Below, piece after piece: positions 48,530-57,879 of a stretch of DNA of 64,000 bases (position 1 is its first letter; each line of letters starts with the position of its first letter). A model generated the notes under the pieces. That model saw only the letters and a program-made list of their open reading frames with translations. It was not told the DNA's origin and made no database searches. The stretch covers positions 1 to 64,000 of the forward strand of contig JACQZW010000081.1 of NCBI GenBank assembly GCA_016213675.1, given 5' to 3'. A program made the position numbers and the translations under genes. This DNA is from Acidobacteriota bacterium. Lineage in GTDB: Bacteria > Acidobacteriota > Thermoanaerobaculia > Thermoanaerobaculales > Thermoanaerobaculaceae.

Positions 48530-48553
48530 GGAGACTTCGGAGGTGCCTTGCTT

Positions 48554-51500
48554 CTAGATATACGTAAAACCTGCCGGTAGCGTTCCTGTCCCGCCAGTGG
48601 TCGTCACCGAGACGGTTACCGCGCCTGCGACTCCCGGCGGCGTGCTGCAGGTGATCGTCGTGGGGTTGACCACGACCACACCCGTCGCCGGGTTACCGCC
48701 GAACGTCACGGTGGCCCCGGTCACGAAGTTCGTACCGTTGACAGTTACGAGCTCGCCACCCGCGGCCACTCCGGTGGGCGGAACCACCCCGGTCACCGTC
48801 GGCGCCGGCGGGTTGACGGTGAAGAGCGGGGAGATTGCCGTGATCGCGCAGACACCCGATCCGACCTGCGCAATGATGTTCGCCCCGGCGGATGCCGTGG
48901 TCGGGGTGACCATCACGGGCCACGGGCTCGTCCAGCCGATCGGAATGGTGGCCGAGGCCGGCGACGCCGTGGTGTTGACGTAGGACAGCGTCACGATCGT
49001 CGGCGAGGCCGACGGCGAAGGTGCGAATCCGATGCTCAACTGGAACGGCACTCCCTGCACAGCAGCGAACGGCACTGATGGTAACGCGAGGGACATGCTA
49101 CTCACCGACGTCAACCGGCACGTCGTGTCGCACGGGCGAATGTAGATCGCCGCCTGCAGCGTGTCGTTGCAGGTGTTGACCGTGTTGGTGATCGTCATCG
49201 CCAGCGCCGTGTCGACGTACTGCAGGCCACAGGTCGAGCCGATCAGGCAGGAGATCTCGCGCAGCGGGACGCCGGTGAGGTCGGGCAACACCGCGGTGAC
49301 CTCGGTCTCCGACACCCAGGTCGTCGGGACCTCGACGCCGAGGTCGCCGAAGCGCACGGTCATCGCCGACTGCGTCGTACCGTCGCGCCGCTCGAAGCCG
49401 GTGCCGTGGATGTGGACCACGTGGTTCGACCACGGCGTGCTGCACCCCGCGATCGAGTTGTACTCCTGGACGAAGTTGCTTTGGGTCTCGTCGATGGTCA
49501 CCGCCGTGATGAGCGGGTTGGCGGCGAGGTAGGTGAAGTTCGGCCCGATGGCCGACAGGTTCGAGCCGAGGTTCGTGACCTTGACCGGTCCGGCTTGCGG
49601 CCCGCAGCCCCGGGCGCCCGACGGCACCGGCGCCGTGCGGACGACGACCTCCGTGCCGGCCACCGACAGCACCTCGGCGACGAGGTCGCCGCTGCCGATC
49701 ATGATGACGACCTGGACCGGGGCGACGAAGCCCTGGCCGTAGATCGTGACGATCGTCCCGCCCTGCATCGTGCCCTGGTTCGGGCTGATACCGGAGATGA
49801 ACATCGCCTCGCCGTAGCGGAACTGCAAGGCGTTCGAGGTCTGGCCGGTCGCCTGGTTCTTGACCGTCACGTCGACGGTCGTCGGGGTCCCCGGCTGGGT
49901 CGGCGTGATGCTCGGCGAGTAGCAGATCACCTGCTCGTAGTTGACCGAGATGACCTGGGCCTGGCGGTCCGCGAAGAACACCTGGGCCGGGTACTGGAAG
50001 CCGCGGCCGATGAGCGTCACCCGCGTGCCGCCCTCGACCGGGCCGGAGTTCGGCGAGATCGAGAAGAGCTGCGGGACCTCGGCCTCGACGTAGGTGTAGG
50101 CGTTGGCCAGGGTGACGGTCTGGTCGCGGCCGGTGCCGTACTGGGTCGTGAGCGTGACGTTGACCGGCCCGGTCGGGAGCGTCCCGGTGACCGGCGGCGT
50201 CAGCACCGTGACCGAGGTACCGTCGGCGGCGACGGTCTGCACGATGGCGTCGCCGACGCCCTCGAAGACGACCCGCATCGGCGGCAGGAAGTACCTGCCG
50301 TAGATCGTCACCAGCTCGCCGCCGGCGCGCCCGCCGCGGTTCGGCACCATGTAGTAGACGAGCGGCGGCCGCGACTCGCCGACGTAGGTGTAGACGTTGA
50401 CGAACGTCGCGGTACCGGCGGCCGTCGTGATGGCGATGCCGACCGGCACGTCGGTGGTCACCGGTTCCGGCGAGGCCTCCGGCGTGAGCAGCGTGATCTG
50501 CGTCTTGTCGGCGGAGATCGAGAGCACCTGGGCCGGCCGCGAGAGGTTGATCGGGCTGCCGATCTGGAACGTCACGGTCGCGTTGGTGAAGTACCGGCCG
50601 GTGAGGGTGACGGTCTGGCCGCCGCGCGGGCTGCCGCGGTTGGGCTCGACGTCGTAGAGGATCGGCAGGACGCCGGCGTCGGGCCGCCACGTGAAGCCGT
50701 TGGGGAAGGTGTACTCGCGCTGGCCGGTCGTGCCGACGCTGGTCAGGATCGTGACGTCGACGATCAGTGGTGCGGGTAGCGGGTCCGTGTGACGTGGCGT
50801 GAGGACGGTCACCGCCCGGTTGTCGGCGGAGACCGAGACGAACTCGGCGAGCTCCTGGCCGAACTTGACTTGGATCGGGGTGAAGAAGTTGATCCCGGTG
50901 AGGACGACCTGCTCGCCGCCCACCCACGAGCCCTCGGGCGGGACGACCGAGTAGATGCTCGGCGGCCCGCCGGGGATGGTGTCGCGGTACGTGAACCCGC
51001 CCGGGACGGTCTCGCTGCCCGTGTTCGCAAAGCCGACAGCCACCCGAACGGTGACGTCAGCGGGTGCGGATGGTCCGGAGAACTCGGCGGGCGGCGTCAG
51101 CAGGACGATCTCGTCGCCCGTCGTCGTCACCGACAACACCTGGGCGTTTCGGCTGACGCCTCCGACGCTGAATGCCACCGCAACCGGCTCTGCGAAACCA
51201 CGTCCGTAAATGGTGACCCGGTCACCGCCCGCTTTCGTGCCTTCGTCCGGCTGGATCGAGTAGATCGCTAGCGTGAGCGGGTTGACGACCTCGAAGAACG
51301 TGACGAATAGTTCGGCCTTGTTGTTCGGCACGCGCGCTGTGACCTGGACCCGGGTGGTTCTGTCTACACTGGAATCGGCGCAGAGTAGTGCGCTTGCCTT
51401 GCCCGCGGTCGTCAGCTTGACGATGTCGGTGGCGCCGTTCTCGAAATGCGCAGGCCCCGTGACGTTGAACGCCACCGAGGTGTTGTCCGGCGCCGACTGT

Positions 51501-51712
51501 CCCCCGCTGCTCGTGACCGTGGCCACCAAGGTAACGCACTGGCCTATCGCCGCCTGGCTCTGCGACGCGACCAGCGAAATGCCCATGGTCGCGGGCGTCG
51601 GCGACGGGGCCGGTGCGGTCGGGCTGTCGGCCGAGCACGCCGCCAGCATCGCGACGGCAATCAACGCCAGGCCAAGGGGAATGGGCTTCTGGAGACGGGT
51701 TTTTGTCTGCAT
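48554..51712 (-). CDS. Lipoprotein with IPT/TIG repeats, last gene of the pil operon
   Basis: A 1052-residue exported lipoprotein; the signal peptide ends with the lipobox MLAAC at about residue 26. After a 130-residue immunoglobulin-like region come six clear IPT/TIG domains in a row (each opening I-x-x-x-P-x-x-G and GG-x-x-V-T-(I/L)-x-G), a degenerate one containing cysteines, a Ser/Thr/Pro-rich part, and a final IPT/TIG domain (VTGVVPPTGVAAGGELVTV). IPT/TIG arrays usually form extended outer-surface rods or bind partners. It lies eight bases after another lipoprotein gene downstream of pilQ, so a link to the pilus secretin or surface adhesion is likely. Confidence 0.8.
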   Translation of the reverse strand: MQTKTRLQKPIPLGLALIAVAMLAACSADSPTAPAPSPTPATMGISLVASQSQAAIGQCVTLVATVTSSGGQSAPDNTSVAFNVTGPAHFENGATDIVKLTTAGKASALLCADSSVDRTTRVQVTARVPNNKAELFVTFFEVVNPLTLAIYSIQPDEGTKAGGDRVTIYGRGFAEPVAVAFSVGGVSRNAQVLSVTTTGDEIVLLTPPAEFSGPSAPADVTVRVAVGFANTGSETVPGGFTYRDTIPGGPPSIYSVVPPEGSWVGGEQVVLTGINFFTPIQVKFGQELAEFVSVSADNRAVTVLTPRHTDPLPAPLIVDVTILTSVGTTGQREYTFPNGFTWRPDAGVLPILYDVEPNRGSPRGGQTVTLTGRYFTNATVTFQIGSPINLSRPAQVLSISADKTQITLLTPEASPEPVTTDVPVGIAITTAAGTATFVNVYTYVGESRPPLVYYMVPNRGGRAGGELVTIYGRYFLPPMRVVFEGVGDAIVQTVAADGTSVTVLTPPVTGTLPTGPVNVTLTTQYGTGRDQTVTLANAYTYVEAEVPQLFSISPNSGPVEGGTRVTLIGRGFQYPAQVFFADRQAQVISVNYEQVICYSPSITPTQPGTPTTVDVTVKNQATGQTSNALQFRYGEAMFISGISPNQGTMQGGTIVTIYGQGFVAPVQVVIMIGSGDLVAEVLSVAGTEVVVRTAPVPSGARGCGPQAGPVKVTNLGSNLSAIGPNFTYLAANPLITAVTIDETQSNFVQEYNSIAGCSTPWSNHVVHIHGTGFERRDGTTQSAMTVRFGDLGVEVPTTWVSETEVTAVLPDLTGVPLREISCLIGSTCGLQYVDTALAMTITNTVNTCNDTLQAAIYIRPCDTTCRLTSVSSMSLALPSVPFAAVQGVPFQLSIGFAPSPSASPTIVTLSYVNTTASPASATIPIGWTSPWPVMVTPTTASAGANIIAQVGSGVCAITAISPLFTVNPPAPTVTGVVPPTGVAAGGELVTVNGTNFVTGATVTFGGNPATGVVVVNPTTITCSTPPGVAGAVTVSVTTTGGTGTLPAGFTYI

Positions 51713-51720
51713 CGCCGACC

Positions 51721-52281
51721 TCAGTAGGAGCCGTAGAAGAAGTTCAGGTTGATCGGGAAGGAGGCGACCACCCTCTCCCCGCCCAGGGTCGTGCCGTAGA
51801 TGTCGACCCGAAGCGCCTGCCGGACGTTCCGCTTCCCGGTCTCGGCGTCGTAGCCGCCGTTCTCGGGGAAGAGCTGGGCGAGCGGCGTCTCGCGGAAGTA
51901 CTCACCGGGGAAGATCCGGTAGTTCTGCAGGGTCGCCGAACCGTTGGCCGGCACGGAGACGTTCTCGAAGTTGCGCCACTGGCGCGAGGTGACCGTGCCG
52001 CCGTCGCTTCGCGTGCAGGTGACGACCCACTCCCTGAGAATGACGTCCTGCTGCTGCGACAGTGTCATGCCCGGCACCTTCGATTGGGACGTGATCGTCA
52101 TCTGGCTGACGGTCACGTCGCTCACCAGGGACATGTCGATGTCCGCCGGTGCGCTGCGCAGGTCGACGGTAAGTAAGACCGCCGCCTGGGTGTCGGCGGT
52201 GGAGTTGCCCCCGTAGCAACCCATCGCGGCCAGCGCCGCAAGGCCGAGGGTCGAGAAGGCGACGAGACGGCTGAGCTTCAT
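51721..52281 (-). CDS. Lipoprotein of unknown function downstream of pilQ
   Basis: A 186-residue exported lipoprotein, with a signal peptide ending in AAMGC near residue 22. The mature part is beta-rich without recognised motifs; the C-terminal third (VRQALRVDIYGTTLGGERVVA) resembles an outer-membrane-associated sandwich. It lies nine bases after pilQ and eight before the IPT/TIG gene. It could be a pilotin-like helper for the secretin or a partner of the IPT/TIG lipoprotein; this is inference from position only. Confidence 0.65.
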   Translation of the reverse strand: MKLSRLVAFSTLGLAALAAMGCYGGNSTADTQAAVLLTVDLRSAPADIDMSLVSDVTVSQMTITSQSKVPGMTLSQQQDVILREWVVTCTRSDGGTVTSRQWRNFENVSVPANGSATLQNYRIFPGEYFRETPLAQLFPENGGYDAETGKRNVRQALRVDIYGTTLGGERVVASFPINLNFFYGSY

Positions 52282-52290
52282 GGCTTCCCC

Positions 52291-54657
52291 CTAGTACTTG
52301 ATGATCCGAGGCGTGATGAAGATGAGCAGCTCGTCGTGTTTGTTGCTCACCTCGGTGTTCTTGAACAACCAGCCCACGATCGGGATCTTGTTGAGGCCGG
52401 GCACGCCGTTTTCCTGGTCGTTCTCGTTGTACTGGTAGATGCCGCCGATGACGGTCGTCCCGCCATCGCGCACCATGACCCGCGTCCGCGCGTCCCGGGT
52501 GCTGATCGGCACGTTCTGCGCGGACGCCAGGTTGATGCCCTGCAGCGGCTCGCGCTTCTTCAGGTCAATGTCGAGCAGGACGGTCCCCTCTGCGGTGATC
52601 TGCGGGGTGACGTCGAGCGAGAGCGTCGCATCGATGTAGAGGACGGTCACGGTCTGGTTGGCGACGGTCTGGACCGGGATCTGGATGCCGCTCTGGATGT
52701 GAGCCTTCTCGTTGTTCTGCGCCGTCACCTTGGGCGAGGAGACGATCTTCGCGAGGCCGTCGGACTCCGCCGCAGAGAGCGCGAAGTCGAGGCTGAACGC
52801 GTCGAGGATGTCGGCGAACGTCAGCGCGAGGATCCCGTTGCCGGGCTTCGCCAGGTTGACCTGGCCGTCCACCCCGTAGCTGTAGGGGAACTTCCAGCCG
52901 GTGGTGTTGCCGTGCTGGGTATCGCCGACACCGGTGAAGCCCCAGTTGACCCCGAGAGCGCGGGAGAAGGTGCGCGTGGTCTCGACGATCCGCGCCTCGA
53001 TCATGACCTGCGGGTTGGGCTGGTCGAGGCTGTCGATGAGCGCCAGGATGCCCTCGAGCCGGTCGGCGTTGTCACGGATGATGAGCTGGTTGGTCCGCTC
53101 GTCGATGACCACCGACCCCCGGTCGGACATCAGGAACCTGTCCTGCTTCAGGACGTCGCGGACGGCCTGGGCGCGGGCGTAGGAGAGGATCTTGGTCACC
53201 GTGCGCATCGGCTTGGCCGACTCGGCCTGCTTGCGGAACTCGGCGAGCTGCTGCCGCTCGGTGGTCAGCCGCTCGATGCGGGCAACCCGGAGCACGTTGT
53301 TCTCGACGATGTAGTCGAGCCGGTTGATGCGCAGGACGATGTCCAGGGCCTGGTCCCACGGCACGTTCTCGAGCTGGACCGTCACCGAACCGGTGACGTC
53401 CGGATCGACGACGATGTTCAGCCCGGTGATCTTCGCGAAGGTGCGGAGGACGTCCTTGATGTCGGCGTCCTTGAGCTCCATGGACAGGGGCTCGCCGGTG
53501 AAGCGCCGCTCCTGGCTTTCGAGCTCGCGGGTGCCGCCGACGACGGTCGGGGCCGGCGGGGCCTGCTCGGCCATGGCGGCCGGGGTGGTCGTCCACGGCG
53601 AGTCCGCCGGCCTGGCGGGCGGCGGGGCCGGCGCCGAGGCCGGAGGCGCCAGCAGGTCCTTGCTCACGGGGGCCGGGAGCGCCTCCGCGGGCCGCGGAGC
53701 CGGGGCCGGGGCCTCGGCTTCCACGAGCGGCTCGTCGACGATCGTGACCGGCACCTTCACGGCTGCCTGCGGCTCGACCGCGACCGCGACGGGCGCGGCC
53801 TCGGTGACGACCGGAGCGGGGGCTGGCTGCGGGCTCGCCGCCACCTCGGCCGGAGCGACCGTGGGCGGCTCGGCAGGCGTCACGGCGGCCGCGACCGCGG
53901 GGCCGGCCGGAGACCCGACCCGGAGGACGGCGCCGCGGGCGGTGCTCTCGAAGCGGTACGGCTGCGTCGCGTCGAGGTCGACGACCACCCGGACCACGGG
54001 GTCGGGTGCGACGGCGAACTGCGCCACGCGGACCTTCTGGACGCCCGCAGCGGTCACCGGGTGAACCCGGCGGGCGACCCGGTTGGTCACTCCGGCCAGG
54101 TCGACGACCACCCGCGGCGGGTTGTCGAGGAAGAAGGCCTTCCCCTCCAGTGGCCCGTTGCCGGACAGCAGAACCGAGACGCCGTTGTCGTCGGCGACCG
54201 CGAGGAGGTCGGAGAGCTCCGTGCCCCCTCTGCCGACAGCCGGCGCCGGAGCGCGGCCCTCCAGCCTCACCTCGATCCCAGCAGGGAGGGCGTTGACCAC
54301 GGCGGTCGCCTGCGGGTCGAACTCGACGCGCAGGCGAGCGAAGTGCCGCCCTTCGGCCTCCACGGAGGCGAGCTCCGCCCGCCGGAGGCCGGCCTGAGGC
54401 TGGACGACCGGCGCCAACGGCTCGGCCGGCAGGGCCTGGGGAAACTCGAGAATCAGGACCCCGGGCTCGGGTCGGGCCTCCGTGTACTGGAGCGGGCCGG
54501 TGGCGCTCAACACGAGGGCAGGGGCCGGGTTCGGCGTCCAGGCCATCCCCAGGATCGACGCGGAGTCCTCCGCCGCCGCCGTGCCGGGGTGCACCAGGGC
54601 GCACAGCGCCACCACAGTCGCCACCGCCACCAACGAGCGATTGCCAGTCACCATCAT
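52291..54657 (-). CDS. pilQ: Type IV pilus secretin PilQ
   Basis: A 788-residue outer-membrane secretin through which the pilus passes. After the signal peptide come two AMIN domains (residues about 35-290, peptidoglycan binding), a Pro/Ala/Val-rich linker, an STN/N0 domain (LSMELKDADIKDVLRTFAKI), an N1 domain, and the C-terminal secretin domain with VMIEARIVE and VPGLNKIPIVGWLFKN. The start is the first of two ATGs at 54657; the frame is open much further upstream but that region belongs to pilP. Confidence 0.95.
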   Translation of the reverse strand: MMVTGNRSLVAVATVVALCALVHPGTAAAEDSASILGMAWTPNPAPALVLSATGPLQYTEARPEPGVLILEFPQALPAEPLAPVVQPQAGLRRAELASVEAEGRHFARLRVEFDPQATAVVNALPAGIEVRLEGRAPAPAVGRGGTELSDLLAVADDNGVSVLLSGNGPLEGKAFFLDNPPRVVVDLAGVTNRVARRVHPVTAAGVQKVRVAQFAVAPDPVVRVVVDLDATQPYRFESTARGAVLRVGSPAGPAVAAAVTPAEPPTVAPAEVAASPQPAPAPVVTEAAPVAVAVEPQAAVKVPVTIVDEPLVEAEAPAPAPRPAEALPAPVSKDLLAPPASAPAPPPARPADSPWTTTPAAMAEQAPPAPTVVGGTRELESQERRFTGEPLSMELKDADIKDVLRTFAKITGLNIVVDPDVTGSVTVQLENVPWDQALDIVLRINRLDYIVENNVLRVARIERLTTERQQLAEFRKQAESAKPMRTVTKILSYARAQAVRDVLKQDRFLMSDRGSVVIDERTNQLIIRDNADRLEGILALIDSLDQPNPQVMIEARIVETTRTFSRALGVNWGFTGVGDTQHGNTTGWKFPYSYGVDGQVNLAKPGNGILALTFADILDAFSLDFALSAAESDGLAKIVSSPKVTAQNNEKAHIQSGIQIPVQTVANQTVTVLYIDATLSLDVTPQITAEGTVLLDIDLKKREPLQGINLASAQNVPISTRDARTRVMVRDGGTTVIGGIYQYNENDQENGVPGLNKIPIVGWLFKNTEVSNKHDELLIFITPRIIKY

Positions 54658-54676
54658 CGCAACCCCCAGAAAGCGA

Positions 54677-55159
54677 TCACTGCAGCGTCCGTACCACCTC
54701 ACGATACGGCTTGAGGCTCTTCGGGTCCGCCACCTGCAGCTTGAACGTTGCACGGCCTTGTTCGACCTTTTCCACGGTCCCGTCGTACAGGACGGTCCCG
54801 GCACGGATGATGTACGAGAGGTTGTCCGTCCCCCGCACCATCGCGACCCACCCCTCGGGGAGGCGGATGATGCCGTCCAGCTTGATCTCCTCGATACCCA
54901 TCCCGCGCAGGCCGGGCGGCCGCTGGGCCATTTCTTCCTTCGGCAGACCCTTGAGGAGAGAGCGGAACGGGTCGCGGCGGCCGGCCGGGTCGTACGTGAA
55001 GCCGGCGCCGGAGTCGACCGCCTCCTCGCCACGAAGGATGCGCTCGACCGTCGAGGTGTCGATCGGGGTCTCGGTCGGCACCGATGTGGGCACCGGGGCC
55101 TGGGCCAGCGCCGTCCCGGCCACCAGCATACCGACCAGGATTGCGACCCGGAGCCTCAT
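54677..55159 (-). CDS. pilP: Type IV pilus assembly lipoprotein-like PilP
   Basis: A 160-residue periplasmic protein linking the inner-membrane PilMNO platform to PilQ. It has a cleavable signal (AILVGMLVAGTALA), the family's YDPAGRRDPFRSLL at the start of the structured part, and a beta-sandwich ending in the LQVADPKSLKPYREVV region. A lipobox cysteine, present in many PilP proteins, is not obvious. The start overlaps the pilO stop by ATGA. Confidence 0.88.
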   Translation of the reverse strand: MRLRVAILVGMLVAGTALAQAPVPTSVPTETPIDTSTVERILRGEEAVDSGAGFTYDPAGRRDPFRSLLKGLPKEEMAQRPPGLRGMGIEEIKLDGIIRLPEGWVAMVRGTDNLSYIIRAGTVLYDGTVEKVEQGRATFKLQVADPKSLKPYREVVRTLQ

Positions 55160-55740
55160 GGGTTACCTCCCTGCTGCTGTTGGGCGTCGCCGTAGATGAA
55201 CGTCTTCATCGTGAAGTTCGAGTTGATCGAGTACCCGCCCCTGCCGCTGCCTGCCACGATCGACAGCGACTCGACGTTGATGATCCGCGAGAACCTCGAG
55301 AGCCGGTCGAAGAACAGCGCCAGCTCGTGGTAGGTCCCCTCGAGCTGCACGCCGATCGGCCACTCCGAGTAGAAGTCCTTCTTGACGAACCCGGCGGGTT
55401 GGAAGGTGACGAAACGGAAGTTGCCGCGCTCGGTCAACGACTTGATCTTCTTGATCAGCTCGTCGGTCTGCCGCGCGGTCGGGAGGATCCGCAACAGCCT
55501 GGCCAGCTCGGTCTCGAGCCGCTCGGCCTCCTCGCGGAACTGCGGCAGCCGCGCCTCGGCCGCCTTCCCCTCGCGCACCTTCTGCTGCAGCGTCGCCAGC
55601 TCGGCCTGACGGGCGTCGATCTCCTGCTGGATTCCCTTGAACCAGTACGTCTGGCTCGCCCACACCAGCAGACCGCCGATGACGACGCCGATGATCAGCG
55701 CCACGTACCAGGGACGGCTTTCGAGTTCCAGGCCTGCCAT
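55156..55740 (-). CDS. pilO: Type IV pilus inner-membrane protein PilO
   Basis: A 194-residue single-pass protein: a membrane helix at residues 10-30, a coiled coil to about 90, and a ferredoxin-like domain ending in the GGYSINSNFTMKTFIYG strand. It pairs with PilN in the periplasm to align the pilus machine. The ATG at 55740 has GGGGG upstream; the longer frame from 55788 overlaps pilN and is not used. Confidence 0.9.
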   Translation of the reverse strand: MAGLELESRPWYVALIIGVVIGGLLVWASQTYWFKGIQQEIDARQAELATLQQKVREGKAAEARLPQFREEAERLETELARLLRILPTARQTDELIKKIKSLTERGNFRFVTFQPAGFVKKDFYSEWPIGVQLEGTYHELALFFDRLSRFSRIINVESLSIVAGSGRGGYSINSNFTMKTFIYGDAQQQQGGNP

Positions 55741-55756
55741 AGTCCCCCGCCCTCTC

Positions 55757-56350
55757 TCAAGTCCTCGGCGCGGACGCCTGCGCAGCATCCCGCGGTGTGT
55801 ATGAGAAGTTGCACGACAGGTCGAAGGTGAAAACGCTCGCCTCGTTCTGCGACATGATCTTCAGCACGGGCTCCGAGAAGAACGGGCTGGCACCGAGGTT
55901 GGCGATGAAGTTCGCGACCGCGTTCTCGTTGAGGGCCTGACCGCGCATCGAGATCGCCGGCCCGCTCACGGTGAGGTCGGTCAGCCAGAGCAGCTCGGGC
56001 AGGGCCTTGCTGACCTCGTCCATCAGCCGCACCGGGCCGTACTGGTTCGCCTTGAGCTGCTCGATGACCTCGATCTTGTGGCGAAGCTCGGCGTTCCTCT
56101 TCTTGAAGGCCTCAACCTCCTCGATGATCGGCTTCAACCGATCGTACTCGCGTTGGTTCACGGCGACCTCGGCCTTGACGTCCGCCAGGCGAGACGAGAG
56201 CTGCCAGTAACGCAGGCCGACCCAGCCGATCGCCAGGACGAGCGCGCCCAGCAGGAGGTAGTTGTTGATGTTGCCCGTGCCGAGGGAAATCAGTGGCGCC
56301 TTAGAGACCTTGTCGGCGCGCGCTTCGACCAGGAGGTTGATCTTGATCAT
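55757..56350 (-). CDS. pilN: Type IV pilus inner-membrane protein PilN
   Basis: A 197-residue protein whose N-terminal MIKINLL peptide is the conserved PilM-binding motif. A membrane helix lies near residues 30-48, then a coiled coil (VNQREYDRLKPIIEEVEAFK) and a periplasmic ferredoxin-like domain. It starts three bases after the pilM stop. Confidence 0.92.
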   Translation of the reverse strand: MIKINLLVEARADKVSKAPLISLGTGNINNYLLLGALVLAIGWVGLRYWQLSSRLADVKAEVAVNQREYDRLKPIIEEVEAFKKRNAELRHKIEVIEQLKANQYGPVRLMDEVSKALPELLWLTDLTVSGPAISMRGQALNENAVANFIANLGASPFFSEPVLKIMSQNEASVFTFDLSCNFSYTPRDAAQASAPRT

Positions 56351-56353
56351 CGC

Positions 56354-57403
56354 CTACTCCCCGGCGGTCCGCAGCGCCATACCCACGGCGGCCGCCATGG
56401 ACGGGGCGTGTCGATTCAGCCACTCGGGAGGGAACTGGCTCTCGGAGTACTCGATCTCGCGGAACGGGTTCATCACTTCGACGCGGGCCCGCAGCCTCTC
56501 CTTGAGCACCTCGTCGAGGTTCAGCACCTGGCACGAGCCGCCGGCGAGCACGACCTCTTCGACGTGATCGTGACTCGACGTGGTGTAGAAGAACTCGAAC
56601 GTCTTCTGTAGCTCGGCGGCGAGGTCCTCGCTTACGCCGTTGAGCACGCCCAGAATCGTCTGGGGCGTGTGGTCGCCGAGCTGCTCGCCGGTCTTGACGG
56701 CCTCGGCCTGCTCCCGGGTGAGGTTGAGCTCGCGCTGGATCGCCTCGGTGTAGGCGTTGCCGCCGAAGACGATGTCACGCCAGAACACCGACTGGCCGTG
56801 GGCCAGGATGTTCACGTTCATGATGTGTGCGCCGACGTTCACGAGTGCGACCACGCGATCGGCCGCGACGCCGTAGTTGTACTCGAAGGCGTTCTGCAGC
56901 GCGAAGACGTCGACGTCCACCAGAACCGGGGTCTTGCCGAGCTGGGTCACGATGCCCGTGTAGTCGGCGATCCGGTCCTTCTTGGCCGCGACGAGCAGGA
57001 CGTCCATGGTGTCCGCATCGCTGCCCAGGACCACGTAGTCGAGGTTGACCTCGTTGACGTCGAACGGCAGGTACTGCTCGGCCTCCCAGTGGATCGACTC
57101 GGCCAGCTCGGCCTCGGACATGGCCGGGACCTGGATCTTGCGGATCGCCACGGAGATCCCGGACAGCGAGATGCCGAAGCTCGGGTTCTTGACGCCCTGC
57201 TCCTGGATCAGCCGCTGCGCGACCTCCACGACGAGCGAGGAGTCCATCACCGTTCCCTCGACGATGGCTTCCGGGGACAGCGGCGCGTGTGCAGCGTGCA
57301 ACAGGCCGAACCGTCCACCTTTCGCAGCCTTCAGCTCGACGAGTTTGACCGCGGAGGAGCCGATGTCGAGTCCGACGACACCTTTCTTCTTACGCAAGAA
57401 CAC
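56354..57403 (-). CDS. pilM: Type IV pilus actin-like ATPase PilM
   Basis: A 349-residue cytoplasmic actin-like protein that recruits PilN and the assembly ATPases. The N-terminal VVGLDIGSSAVKLVEL is the phosphate-1 motif, and ALVNVGAHIMNVNIL and EEVVLAGGSCQVLNL are the phosphate-2 and adenosine motifs. The start is the GTG at 57403; an in-frame ATG is absent. It heads the seven-gene pil operon, with a promoter about 60 bases upstream. Confidence 0.93.
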   Translation of the reverse strand: MFLRKKKGVVGLDIGSSAVKLVELKAAKGGRFGLLHAAHAPLSPEAIVEGTVMDSSLVVEVAQRLIQEQGVKNPSFGISLSGISVAIRKIQVPAMSEAELAESIHWEAEQYLPFDVNEVNLDYVVLGSDADTMDVLLVAAKKDRIADYTGIVTQLGKTPVLVDVDVFALQNAFEYNYGVAADRVVALVNVGAHIMNVNILAHGQSVFWRDIVFGGNAYTEAIQRELNLTREQAEAVKTGEQLGDHTPQTILGVLNGVSEDLAAELQKTFEFFYTTSSHDHVEEVVLAGGSCQVLNLDEVLKERLRARVEVMNPFREIEYSESQFPPEWLNRHAPSMAAAVGMALRTAGE

Positions 57404-57473
57404 GGCTCACCATCCCCTCTTGGTCACGTCCCACCCGCGCTGGCGAATGCGTTCCTCGCATACTTTTGCATCC

Positions 57474-57502
57474 AACTTAACAAGCGTCAGGCCACTTGTC
57501 AA
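57474..57502 (-). promoter_or_regulatory. Promoter of the pilMNOPQ operon
   Basis: TTGACA (57502-57497) and TAAGTT (57479-57474) with a 17-base spacer on the minus strand. The start near 57467 gives a leader of about 64 bases. It is divergent from the rpmB promoter. Confidence 0.7.
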
Positions 57503-57533
57503 GGACGCGTCAGCGGGGGAGCACGGTCGGACC

Positions 57534-57562
57534 TTGGCAAAACGAGGATCGGGTGCTAAACT
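57534..57562 (+). promoter_or_regulatory. Promoter of rpmB
   Basis: TTGGCA (57534-57539), a 17-base spacer and TAAACT (57557-57562) with an extended TGn element make a strong promoter, with the start near 57569. Confidence 0.75.
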
Positions 57563-57594
57563 AGCCTTCCCTCATTGGAGGGCGCGGAGGAGTC

Positions 57595-57789
57595 ATGGCG
57601 AAAGAATGCGACCTGTGCGGCAAAGGCGACATGGTGGGCAACCGGATCAGCCACGCGCACAACGTTTCCAAGCGTCGCTGGCATCCGAACCTGCAGTCGG
57701 TTCGCGCTTCGGTCGGCGGTCGCACCGTGCGGATGAAGGTGTGCACGCGCTGCTTGCGTTCCGGGAAGGTCGTCAAGGCAGCCTGCTGA
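57595..57789 (+). CDS. rpmB: 50S ribosomal protein L28
   Basis: A 64-residue ribosomal protein with the zinc-binding form of L28: CDLCGK at the start and CTRCLR at the C-terminus, around [23 protein letters not shown] precedes the ATG. It is a single-gene unit with its own promoter and a terminator at 57821. Confidence 0.95.
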   Translation: MAKECDLCGKGDMVGNRISHAHNVSKRRWHPNLQSVRASVGGRTVRMKVCTRCLRSGKVVKAAC

Positions 57790-57820
57790 GACGCGACCGC
57801 CCCACGAATCGCCGGCCACG

Positions 57821-57849
57821 AGCCCGCCTCCGAGGCGGGCTTTCTTGTT
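57821..57849 (+). terminator. Terminator of rpmB
   Basis: A 9-bp stem AGCCCGCCT/AGGCGGGCT (57821-57829 with 57833-57841) and the tract TTTCTTGTT. It stands between convergent rpmB and the RelA/SpoT gene. Confidence 0.8.
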
Positions 57850-57879
57850 GGTCGGCGCCGGTTTCGCCGCGCCACACCC

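Noticed and set aside
54658-55032. Upstream extension of the pilQ reading frame
   Set aside because: Lies in antiphase over pilP, lacks a signal peptide, and the ATG at 54657 opens a clear one.
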